A stretch of DNA of 64,000 nucleotides from an uncultured Prochlorococcus sp. (GTDB taxonomy: Bacteria; Cyanobacteriota; Cyanobacteriia; PCC-6307; Cyanobiaceae). The translations under genes and the position numbers were made by a program. The first letter of the stretch is position 1, and each line of letters opens with the position of its first letter. The notes under the pieces were generated by a model, which did no database searches, was not told the DNA's origin, and was given only the letters and a program-made list of their open reading frames with translations. The DNA is taken from the NCBI RefSeq assembly GCF_902536725.1, contig NZ_CACAYO010000001.1, positions 62,001-126,000 on the forward strand, given 5' to 3'. Of this stretch, positions 1 through 7,557 are shown piece by piece.

Positions 1-2
1 GT

Positions 3-47
3 GAAAAATCTGTATTAAAACCATTTTTAAAAGTGGTTAATTTCTAA
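3..47 (+). CDS. possible C-terminal end of an upstream gene (partial)
   Basis: A frame open from the left edge encodes 14 codons (EKSVLKPFLKVVNF) and stops with TAA at 45-47. The next gene begins ten bases later. This may be the tail of a gene that lies mostly outside the window. It is too short to assign to a family, and a chance open frame is equally possible. Confidence 0.25.
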   Translation, partial: EKSVLKPFLKVVNF

Positions 48-57
48 TTTATTTATC

Positions 58-204
58 ATGGATAAAACTAAAGAACAGTTAGAAAAATTAAGAGAAGTAG
101 CAGAAGCATCTCTTACAAAAACGGATGAACTTCAAAAAGTTCTTGCTCAAATCGAAGCTTTAATGTCTAGAGAAGAATCACAAACATTATCAAAGAAGAA
201 ATAA
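58..204 (+). CDS. small hypothetical protein, 48 aa
   Basis: An ATG-initiated frame encodes 48 residues, beginning MDKTKEQLEKLREVAEAS and ending in a lysine run. The sequence is charged and heptad-like (L8, L11, V14, L19, L25, L29), which suggests a single amphipathic helix or short coiled coil. There is no signal peptide or cysteine. I do not recognise a family. Its regular, gap-free amphipathic pattern and clean ATG and stop in an otherwise non-coding gap support a real small gene, but only comparison with related genomes would settle it. Confidence 0.55.
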   Translation: MDKTKEQLEKLREVAEASLTKTDELQKVLAQIEALMSREESQTLSKKK

Positions 205-215
205 TTTTTCGAAAA

Positions 216-221
216 TATTAT
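216..221 (+). promoter_or_regulatory. candidate -10 element (TATTAT) for a short transcript
   Basis: TATTAT matches the bacterial -10 consensus at five of six positions. It lies just after the small gene ending at 204 and about 95 bases before the hairpin at 313-343. Start would be near 228. No convincing -35 box is visible, as is common in this lineage. Confidence 0.3.
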
Positions 222-312
222 AGGTTTTGTACTTTTAATTACACCTCTACAATTCCATAGTAGTTATTAATTGGTTATGCAGAACCCGTTCCAAAGTTTT
301 CTGTTAGGTCTC

Positions 313-343
313 GAGGTCTTACCTTCTTTAAGTAAAAGACCTC
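313..343 (+). terminator. hairpin followed by T-rich tract
   Basis: GAGGTCTT at 313-320 pairs perfectly with AAGACCTC at 336-343 around a 15-base loop, and a T-rich stretch follows on the + strand. It could terminate the 58-204 gene or a separate small RNA. There is no T-run on the other strand, so it is unlikely to serve the - strand gene at 386-688. Confidence 0.45.
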
Positions 344-385
344 TTTAATTTGTTTGTTTTTATTATATTTTTATAATCTGCTTAT

Positions 386-688
386 CTAATTGACTATTTT
401 ATAGATTTCTTTTAAGCAGACATTTACATCGAAAGATTCAGTATTTACAACTTCTAATCCTGTTTTTTCTGTAACTTCAACAGTGGCATTGCATTCGTCT
501 TGTTTAAGAGCCATGTAACTTGGCTTTTTATTTTCCATGTCTGATTCATTACTTGATTCAGTTTCTTCCTTATATTGCTCCATTACTAGTGTAAGTGCCT
601 CTATCTCCACAGAAAAATTATCATTTGCTTTTACCCCAAATGGGATCATAAGAAATGGAAATAAAATCAAGGCTATTAATTTTTTCAT
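386..688 (-). CDS. small secreted or periplasmic hypothetical protein, 100 aa
   Basis: The first 21 residues are a classical signal peptide: MKK, a hydrophobic core, then a VKA cleavage site before ND. The mature part is about 79 residues, acidic and serine/glutamate-rich, with two cysteines (C66 and C91) that could form a disulfide in the periplasm or lumen. I recognise no domain. Its ATG start is followed at once by the signal sequence, so the start is well supported. It stands alone between two convergent or distant neighbours. Confidence 0.7.
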   Translation of the reverse strand: MKKLIALILFPFLMIPFGVKANDNFSVEIEALTLVMEQYKEETESSNESDMENKKPSYMALKQDECNATVEVTEKTGLEVVNTESFDVNVCLKEIYKIVN

Positions 689-882
689 TTCTATAAAATG
701 TGTTTATTTTTTTTATAACGTGGATTGTCAGCTAAAGAAAGGGCCATTAGCTCTATATATTTTTTTCTATCTTTACTAGTAAAGTTAGACTTAAATTAAT
801 TGATAAAAAAACTGAACGTGACTTTTAAGTATAAATTGGTATATCTGAATGAAAAATTTAAGTCAATTTAATAGGATTTTTC

Positions 883-1533
883 TTAAGATTTTATTTCGAT
901 AATTTCTTTTTCAGAAACAATTGCCCATTTTTTAAATGACTTTTTGCAGGGATATCCCCCTGTTAAGTCTCCAAATGCCGGTAAAAATAAAGTATTTTTT
1001 TTCTTATCCATTGCAAAGCACCTAAATGATAATTTATCTCCGTTGTTTTTTAAATAGATTTTTGGATGATAATGTCCACAAATATTCAGGGTTTTTTTGT
1101 TTTCTGAATTAACTGGCTCATGACTAAAAGTAATATTTTTAGTTTTTTTGATATCAAAAATTTTTATATTTTTAACATCACAACCTACATCGTGATTTCC
1201 TTGGACTAGTTCAACGTTAGTTTTTAGTATTTCAGGAAGATCCTCAACTTTTTTTTGAAGAGTTTTATCTATTGAATATTTGCTATGGAATAAATCTCCC
1301 AATATTATTAACTTTTTAGGACTATATTTTTTTACTAATTTTTTTATTCTTGCAAAATTGTTTTTATCTGAATTATTAGTTAGAGGTATACCATTTTGCT
1401 GAAAATACTCAGCTTTCCCAAGATGAATATCGCATATTAACAACTCTTTTGTTTCCGATAAAAATAACGCTCTAGATGGAAGCATCTCTAACAATGTATC
1501 TTCCCAACAAAATTTAAAAGAACTTTTTTTCAT
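883..1533 (-). CDS. pdeM: ligase-associated DNA damage response phosphoesterase PdeM
   Basis: This is a 216-aa calcineurin-like metallophosphoesterase. The metal-binding motifs are in order: D35-x-H37 (CDIHLGKAE), GD at 79-80, GNHD at 112-115, H138 and GHYH at 153-156. The DIHLGKAE signature and the compact size match the PdeM family, predicted nucleases or phosphoesterases encoded beside ATP-dependent ligases. Its ATG directly abuts the helicase stop at 1534, with no gap, so translation is probably coupled. It is the last gene of a four-gene set (exonuclease, ligase, helicase, PdeM). The biochemical activity is inferred from family and context. Confidence 0.88.
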   Translation of the reverse strand: MKKSSFKFCWEDTLLEMLPSRALFLSETKELLICDIHLGKAEYFQQNGIPLTNNSDKNNFARIKKLVKKYSPKKLIILGDLFHSKYSIDKTLQKKVEDLPEILKTNVELVQGNHDVGCDVKNIKIFDIKKTKNITFSHEPVNSENKKTLNICGHYHPKIYLKNNGDKLSFRCFAMDKKKNTLFLPAFGDLTGGYPCKKSFKKWAIVSEKEIIEIKS

Positions 1534-4020
1534 TTAATCACTATATTTTTTTATAAGTTTTTCTACTCTTTTTTCTATTGGTTCATTGCTTAAAGTATTT
1601 TTAAGTCTCTCAACTAATAAAGGGAAAGCAAAAGGAGTTGGAGTTTTTATCTCGTTTAATAGCATTTTAAAATTTTTTAATCTTTCTAATGATCTTGATA
1701 TTCTTTTATTTTCTAATTGATATTCTTTAACTTCTTGATGCGATTGTTTTATCAAAAGATGGCCTTCTTCATATTTAGTAAAGACATCGTAGAAAAGACT
1801 TGAACTTATTTGAAGTTGAGAAGAGGTTTTTGTTTTGGTTGGATTATTTTGATTTACTAGTCCACTTATCTGGGCAATATTTTTAAATCTACGTTTTGTT
1901 AATTCTGAAAAATTAATTGCATTCTCTAGATCTTCCTCTAATTTTTTGTTATCCAAAAAATAATCAGCTTCTTTTTTAATTATGGAAAAATCATAATCTT
2001 CTGAGGTAGTTAAGCTGAATCCAAAATCATTAGCAGTAATACTAAATGTACATTGTTTTAATTTTGCTAATCTTAAAGCCCACAGAAATCCAATTCCCTC
2101 ATTTACAAATTTGCCATCAAATGTAAAAACAAAAATATTTGATAAATCCTTCGTTTTATATATTTCTATAAGGAATTCATCTTTCTTTGGAATATTTGAA
2201 AGAACCTTTTGTTTCTTCAATATTGGGCGTAATGAATTTAGTTCAGGATTTAAATAATCATAATATTCTGATTCATTGCATATATCTATTTCTTTTCTCA
2301 AACTTTCACACAGTAGATCAGAAATTGCCATTTGGCCTCCAACCCATGCAGGAATAAGAGAACTTTTTTTTGTTGATTTTTTAACGTATAAACTCATATC
2401 TCTGATTTTTACAAATTGAAGCATTTTACCGGCAAAGTAAAAGGTATCTCCAGGATTTAATTTTGAGGCAAAATTCTCTTCTAAATTCCCTAAGGATTTA
2501 CCTTTCATATATTTAACATTCACAAATTTATCACTTGTAATTGTCCCAATATTGAACTTATGCATTCTTATTAAAGATTTGTCTTTTACAAAATATTTAA
2601 AGTTTTCATTATTATTTTGTGATTCTTCTTTAACTATCTTTTTATATTTTGGATATGCTTTAAGACATTTTCCTCCATATTCTAAAAAGTCAAGACACCA
2701 ATTCCAATCTTGATCTTTTAAGTTTCTATAACTCCAACAACTTTTAATTCTTTCTTTCTCAATTTTCGGATCAAAGCCATTTCCGCATGCCAAACTTATT
2801 AGATGTTGAAGAAGCACATCATAAGATAATTCAGGAAGTCTAATTTCCTCAGATATACCACTTTTTATTATTCTTCTCATGGCACTAATCTCTAATAACT
2901 CCAAAGAATTAGTAGGCATAAAAATTATTTTTGATTTCCCGCCTGGTCTATGAGCACTTCTTCCAGCTCTTTGGATAAGTCTAGCTAAATTCTTTGCACT
3001 ACCAATTTGTACTATTTGATCTACAGGTTGGAAGTCAACTCCCAAGTCTAACGAGCTAGTGCAGACTACCCATTTTATTAATCCGTCTTTAACTCCTTCT
3101 TCAACTCTTTTTCTATCCTCTTTATCGAGGGAGCCGTGATGAAGTGCGATTTTGTCTCCCATCTCTGGGAGAAAAAATTTAAGACATTGATACCATCTTT
3201 CAGATTGGTTTCTTGTATTGGTGAATAATAAGGTGCTTTTATTTTTATCTAGAATTTTTAAAAGTAAAGAATGACTTCTGATTCCAAGATGGCCGCTCCA
3301 TGGAAAGGTCGTTTCCTCCTCTGGCAAAACACTCGTAATTTCGATCTCTTTTTGAATATTTGTACATATAATTTTGGGTTTAATAGCCTTCATCCCAACT
3401 ATTGCTCTTGCTGCTTCTTCAATATTTCCAATAGTTGCAGACATTGCCCAAATTTGTAAATTTTTTATATTGCCTCTTAGCCAACTTAAAGATAACTCGC
3501 ATTGGTTTCCTCTTTTACTACCCATCAATTCATGCCATTCATCAATAATTATTGATGACAACTCCTTGAAAAGATTATTAGATTCTTTATTGGAAAGTAA
3601 AAGAGATAAAGACTCTGGAGTGGTAATAAGAATATTAGGTGGTTTAGCTAGTTGCTTTTTCTTTTCATATGGGGTTGTATCCCCGTTCCTAATTTCAACA
3701 GTGATTTCTTTATTAAAATGCAAAGCTGCTAATTGTATGGAATTTTTTAGATCTCTACTTAGTGCTTTTAAAGGGGTTATTAATAATATATTCACACTTT
3801 TATTTTTTTTGGGATCTTCTATCTGTGATAGAGGTCCCATTAATGCTGCATAAGTTTTGCCGCATCCAGTAGGAACTTGTATTATTCCACTCTCTCCATT
3901 CAAAAAAGCTTCCCACGATTCGATCTGATAGGGTAGTGGCTCCCATCCATTTGTGGAGAAAAACTGTTTAATTTTAGAAATTAAATTATTTTGCTTATTA
4001 TTTTTCGTAATATTTTTCAT
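1534..4020 (-). CDS. ligase-associated Lhr-like DEXH-box helicase
   Basis: This 828-aa superfamily 2 helicase carries a Q-like motif (PYQIESW, about 30-36), Walker A PTGCGKT (50-56), a DEWH box (160-163), SAT (194-196) and motif VI QRAGRSAHR (350-358). The arrangement, with a long C-terminal half after the two RecA domains, fits the Lhr branch, specifically the subgroup found next to bacterial ATP-dependent DNA ligases. Such helicases are thought to unwind DNA, or RNA:DNA hybrids, during repair. The ATG overlaps the ligase stop by four bases (ATGA), evidence of translational coupling. It is full length for the subgroup. Confidence 0.92.
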   Translation of the reverse strand: MKNITKNNKQNNLISKIKQFFSTNGWEPLPYQIESWEAFLNGESGIIQVPTGCGKTYAALMGPLSQIEDPKKNKSVNILLITPLKALSRDLKNSIQLAALHFNKEITVEIRNGDTTPYEKKKQLAKPPNILITTPESLSLLLSNKESNNLFKELSSIIIDEWHELMGSKRGNQCELSLSWLRGNIKNLQIWAMSATIGNIEEAARAIVGMKAIKPKIICTNIQKEIEITSVLPEEETTFPWSGHLGIRSHSLLLKILDKNKSTLLFTNTRNQSERWYQCLKFFLPEMGDKIALHHGSLDKEDRKRVEEGVKDGLIKWVVCTSSLDLGVDFQPVDQIVQIGSAKNLARLIQRAGRSAHRPGGKSKIIFMPTNSLELLEISAMRRIIKSGISEEIRLPELSYDVLLQHLISLACGNGFDPKIEKERIKSCWSYRNLKDQDWNWCLDFLEYGGKCLKAYPKYKKIVKEESQNNNENFKYFVKDKSLIRMHKFNIGTITSDKFVNVKYMKGKSLGNLEENFASKLNPGDTFYFAGKMLQFVKIRDMSLYVKKSTKKSSLIPAWVGGQMAISDLLCESLRKEIDICNESEYYDYLNPELNSLRPILKKQKVLSNIPKKDEFLIEIYKTKDLSNIFVFTFDGKFVNEGIGFLWALRLAKLKQCTFSITANDFGFSLTTSEDYDFSIIKKEADYFLDNKKLEEDLENAINFSELTKRRFKNIAQISGLVNQNNPTKTKTSSQLQISSSLFYDVFTKYEEGHLLIKQSHQEVKEYQLENKRISRSLERLKNFKMLLNEIKTPTPFAFPLLVERLKNTLSNEPIEKRVEKLIKKYSD

Positions 4021-5657
4021 GATTTTTTTTTCATTAGTTCATAAGCATTCTCTAGGCTATCTGCGTCATTAATTTTTTTATCTTTTCTCCATTTTGTTAT
4101 TCTTGGAAATCGTACTGCTATGCCTGACTTATGACGTTTAGAAATTTGTATTTTCTCAAAAGATATTTCAAATACCATTTCTGGTTTTAACGATCGAACA
4201 GGACCAAATTTTTCTACTGTATTTTTTCTTATCCATTTATCTAACTCTTTAATCTCAATATTCGTTAAACCAGAATATGCACTTGCAAATTTAATTAATT
4301 CTTTGTCTTTCCATAATGCAAAACTGTAATCTGTATAAAGACCAGCTCTTCTACCGCTACCGCCCTTAGCGTAAATTAGAACAGCATCCAGTTGCATAGG
4401 ATCAACTTTATATTTCCACCAAATACCTTTCTTTCTACCAGAGGAGTATTTAGAAGTCTTTTTCTTAATTATTAATCCTTCAGTATTATTCTCTCGAGAT
4501 TTTTCTTTATAAGTTAAAGCATCAGGCCAATCTTTAGGAAAGATTAAATCACATATTTTGAAAATATCAGTGATATTATTATCAGTTTTAATTTGCCATT
4601 TTGAAAAATATTTTTCTAACTCAATTCTTCTATTAACTAATTTAATTTCTCTTATATCTTTCCCATTAATCTCTAAAAGATCATAAGCAATAAAAATAAT
4701 TGGATATTTTATTTGGATTGATCTAGTAGGAGACTTTCTATTTATTCTTTTTTGAAGTAAAGAAAAATCAAAGGCAATTTGTTCTTTAAAATTCCAAACT
4801 AATAATTCCCCATCAAGAACAAAATCATCTTTTATATGTGACATTTTCTCTACTAATTCTGGGAAAGATTCATTTACTAATTCTTGCCCTCTTGTCCATA
4901 ACGAAACATTGCCTGATCTTTTAATTAATTGCATCCTTATACCGTCGTATTTCCATTCAAATTGAAAATCATTTATTGAATTTTTGAAGATTTTATCTTC
5001 AATAGTATTTGCTAGAAGAAATGGGAATGGTTTGGAATTTAACTCTTGAAGATTGATATTCTTGTTAATTAAAAATTCATATGAATCAATTGAAGGTTTA
5101 AAATCACCCATCAATCTATGAGAAATAATCTCTTCCTCAATATTAATTAGTTTTGATATTGATTTTGTGATTAATCCGATAGATACTCCTACTCTAAAAG
5201 TTCCAGTAAGAATTTTATTAAAAATTAGATGGTTATCTTCAGGTAATGTTTCCCAAAGATTTTTAATTTCTAAATTTTTCTCTTCCTCATTAAGTTTTGA
5301 TAATGCTGGTATTGTTTCGCTTAGTAATTCATTGAGACTTATATTTGATAATTTCTTGTTTCTAGAATTAGTTTTATTTTTAAGTAATAACGTTATTACC
5401 TCAGCAGAGTCACCAACTTTTAAATAACATGTATCAATTAACCAATGAGGATATTCATATATTTGAGAAAAAAGATTTTTTAAATATCTTCCACTAATAA
5501 ATCTCTTATTACTTTTTCCCGTTAGTAAATATATTGCCCATGAATTATCTACTGGATCATTAGATAAAAAAAAATTCTTTAAAACTTCAATTTTATTATT
5601 TGTACTATTAATTGAATCTAGATCCCCAAATAATTCTGAAAACTTTTTTAAGCTCAT
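4017..5657 (-). CDS. ATP-dependent DNA ligase (ligase-associated repair set)
   Basis: This 546-aa ligase has the adenylation motif KYDG at 236-239 (K236 is the expected AMP-linked lysine), motif DGELLVW near 282-288, and a C-terminal OB-like segment with KKGIWWKYK. An N-terminal helical domain of about 220 residues precedes catalysis, as in the bacterial ATP-dependent ligases that travel with an exonuclease and Lhr-type helicase. Replication normally uses the NAD-dependent LigA, so this enzyme most likely seals breaks in a repair pathway. It follows the exonuclease with only a two-base gap and overlaps the helicase start by four bases. ATG start; no sign of truncation. Confidence 0.93.
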   Translation of the reverse strand: MSLKKFSELFGDLDSINSTNNKIEVLKNFFLSNDPVDNSWAIYLLTGKSNKRFISGRYLKNLFSQIYEYPHWLIDTCYLKVGDSAEVITLLLKNKTNSRNKKLSNISLNELLSETIPALSKLNEEEKNLEIKNLWETLPEDNHLIFNKILTGTFRVGVSIGLITKSISKLINIEEEIISHRLMGDFKPSIDSYEFLINKNINLQELNSKPFPFLLANTIEDKIFKNSINDFQFEWKYDGIRMQLIKRSGNVSLWTRGQELVNESFPELVEKMSHIKDDFVLDGELLVWNFKEQIAFDFSLLQKRINRKSPTRSIQIKYPIIFIAYDLLEINGKDIREIKLVNRRIELEKYFSKWQIKTDNNITDIFKICDLIFPKDWPDALTYKEKSRENNTEGLIIKKKTSKYSSGRKKGIWWKYKVDPMQLDAVLIYAKGGSGRRAGLYTDYSFALWKDKELIKFASAYSGLTNIEIKELDKWIRKNTVEKFGPVRSLKPEMVFEISFEKIQISKRHKSGIAVRFPRITKWRKDKKINDADSLENAYELMKKKS

Positions 5658-5659
5658 AT

Positions 5660-6646
5660 TTATTTACCGAATAAAAGGACATTTATTGATTCCTTTTCAA
5701 CTAAATATTTACTCAAGGCTTCACTATCTCCATGATGAAAAAATACATTTTTTGCTTCAGACTTTTTTACTACTTCCAGAATTCCATCCCAATCCGCATG
5801 ATCAGAGATTGCGAATCCTTTATCATATCCTGATCTTTTTCTTAGAGCTCTTATTGACATCCATCCACTCGCGAAAGCTGTTTGAATATTTTTGAAATTT
5901 TTTAAATAAGAACCCTTACTTAAAGATGGCGGTAATAAAATTAGACTTCCTTTAATTTCATCTATCTTTTTTTTATTTTCAATTTTTATAGTATCTTTAA
6001 TATCAATTCCAAGTTCCCTATAACGATTGTTCATTTTGTGAATACTGCCATGGGAATAAATATTGCCTTTAAAATTTGTTTGACTAATTTCGTTTAACAA
6101 TCTCTGAGCTTTTCCAAGTGAATAGCAGAAAAGTAAAGAAGTTTTTTCTGGTGAATTAGTGATCCATTTTGAAATATCATTTGCTATTTTATTTGGTTCA
6201 TCCCACTTAAATATTGGCAAACCAAAAGTACATTCGCTTATTAAATAATCAGTTTTTACTATTTCATATTGTTTGCAAGTCTGATCTTTTTGAAGCTTAA
6301 AGTCACCTGAAATTAGCCATTTTTCTTCAGCAAAAATAAACCTTATTTGACTAGATCCAAGGATGTGACCGGATGGATGAAAAGAAATATTAATGCCATT
6401 TATCTTAAATTCTTCTCCATATTCAAAAGTCTTAATTTTGATATTATCTCCAACTCTTTCTTTAAGAAGTATCGCAGTTTCCTTAGTAGAAATATATTCT
6501 TCACAACCAAATGTAAAGTGATCAAAATGAGCATGAGTTATCAGTGCCTTTTTTACTGGCTTGCTTGGATCAATCCAAATATCAGCAAGTTCACAATAAA
6601 GATTTCCATCTTTATATCTAATTAAATATTCTTGTTTGGTTCTCAA
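5660..6646 (-). CDS. ligase-associated MBL-fold DNA exonuclease
   Basis: This 328-aa metallo-beta-lactamase-fold protein carries THAHFDH (H38, H40, D42, H43), HPSGH (H90, H94) and SGDF (D115), the zinc-binding pattern of the beta-CASP/SNM1-like nucleases. It matches the exonuclease of the ligase-associated set and probably trims DNA ends before ligation. The only plausible start is TTG at 6646: the first in-frame ATG lies deep inside the metal-binding domain, and an upstream ATG meets TAG at once. It is the first of the four tightly coupled repair genes. Confidence 0.9.
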   Translation of the reverse strand: MRTKQEYLIRYKDGNLYCELADIWIDPSKPVKKALITHAHFDHFTFGCEEYISTKETAILLKERVGDNIKIKTFEYGEEFKINGINISFHPSGHILGSSQIRFIFAEEKWLISGDFKLQKDQTCKQYEIVKTDYLISECTFGLPIFKWDEPNKIANDISKWITNSPEKTSLLFCYSLGKAQRLLNEISQTNFKGNIYSHGSIHKMNNRYRELGIDIKDTIKIENKKKIDEIKGSLILLPPSLSKGSYLKNFKNIQTAFASGWMSIRALRKRSGYDKGFAISDHADWDGILEVVKKSEAKNVFFHHGDSEALSKYLVEKESINVLLFGK

Positions 6647-6680
6647 AACTACATCTCTTAAATGAAGTTAATTTAGCTAA

Positions 6681-7094
6681 TTATGCCCACGCTTGTTTTG
6701 ATAAAGCTATGGCTGAAATTATTAATAAAGCAATAACTACAAATTTGTTACTCCAATTAATCATGAATGAACTAATTTTGTTGAGAGAAACTCTATTAGA
6801 TGGCACAATCTTTTTTTTATTCATAATGTGATGATTTTCATTATTTTCTAAGTAATTTAAATTTTTAATCTCATTTATTAATTTAGATTCGCAAGTTGAG
6901 AGTTTTTCTACGTGATTTAATAATTCAATATCTTCTTGCCTTAATAAAGAATTTAATTCTTTAATTTGTCTTTCGTTTTTCATGAGAAATTCATTAACTA
7001 TCTCATCTGTCCCTAACCCCTTTTTTATATTTAAAAGAATATCATCTCTTTTCCAGGATTTTTCAAGAGAATTTAAAATTTTACTTTTGCTCAT
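6681..7094 (-). CDS. hypothetical tail-anchored membrane protein, 137 aa
   Basis: The first 115 residues are charged and mostly helical, with heptad-like leucines around 40-80. A single hydrophobic segment (about 117-134, FVVIALLIISAIALSKQAWA) closes the protein, giving a tail-anchored topology with the bulk in the cytoplasm. I recognise no family. It lies 34 bases upstream of the exonuclease on the same strand, so it may share a transcript with the repair genes, though nothing in its sequence shows a repair role. Confidence 0.65.
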   Translation of the reverse strand: MSKSKILNSLEKSWKRDDILLNIKKGLGTDEIVNEFLMKNERQIKELNSLLRQEDIELLNHVEKLSTCESKLINEIKNLNYLENNENHHIMNKKKIVPSNRVSLNKISSFMINWSNKFVVIALLIISAIALSKQAWA

Positions 7095-7178
7095 TTTAAG
7101 TATTTTTACTTATCATAAATTATTATTTTTTTCTTCTGTGGCTTATTCCTTTAAGTAATTAAAAATAATTATTTTTAT

Positions 7179-7460
7179 TTAAGATTTACGAATAAGTCTG
7201 TTAGCAAAATATTTTATCTTCACCTTTTCTACAATTTTTTTAGAACTACTTTTAGTTTTAAATTTATTTAAATTGATCACTTCATCGGACACATTTTTGC
7301 CCGTTTCAAAATAGCTTTTAATTTTTTCTAATTCTTCTTTATTTAATCTTTTTGTTGCACCTTTTGCATTGATTCCAAGTTTCTTGCAGGCTAATAATAT
7401 TCTATTACTTTCGACATTAAGGTCTTTGGCAATAGTAAAAATTGGAGTGTGGGTAGACAT
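7179..7460 (-). CDS. free-standing IF2-N-like domain protein, 93 aa
   Basis: Residues 8-50 (FTIAKDLNVESNRILLACKK, then LGINAKGATKRLNKEE) match the small helical IF2_N domain at the start of bacterial translation initiation factor IF-2. No GTPase domain follows. The remaining 40 residues are lysine-rich and probably disordered or nucleic-acid-binding. It could be a ribosome- or RNA-associated mini-protein. The function is unknown. ATG start. It lies between the DUF2130 gene and the tail-anchored protein, all on the - strand. Confidence 0.7.
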   Translation of the reverse strand: MSTHTPIFTIAKDLNVESNRILLACKKLGINAKGATKRLNKEELEKIKSYFETGKNVSDEVINLNKFKTKSSSKKIVEKVKIKYFANRLIRKS

Positions 7461-7557
7461 TATTTTTATTACGATTGAATTTATTATTTATATTATATTT
7501 ATAAATTAATTATTAACTTCATTTTTAACTATTATTAATTTCAAAAATTTTTTAAAA

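Noticed and set aside
20..38. Imperfect inverted repeat (ACCATTTT and AAAAGTGGT)
   Set aside because: It has a bulged base, is A/T-dominated, and lacks a clear T-run, so a terminator call is not supported.
277..348. 23-codon ORF through the hairpin near 313-343
   Set aside because: It could be real, but the stop falls in the T-rich tail and the frame has no supporting feature. It is mentioned only as an alternative reading of that region.
771..784. 14-bp perfect palindrome CTTTACTAGTAAAG
   Set aside because: It lies in a gap with no promoter or gene start near it and is short enough to occur by chance in AT-rich DNA.
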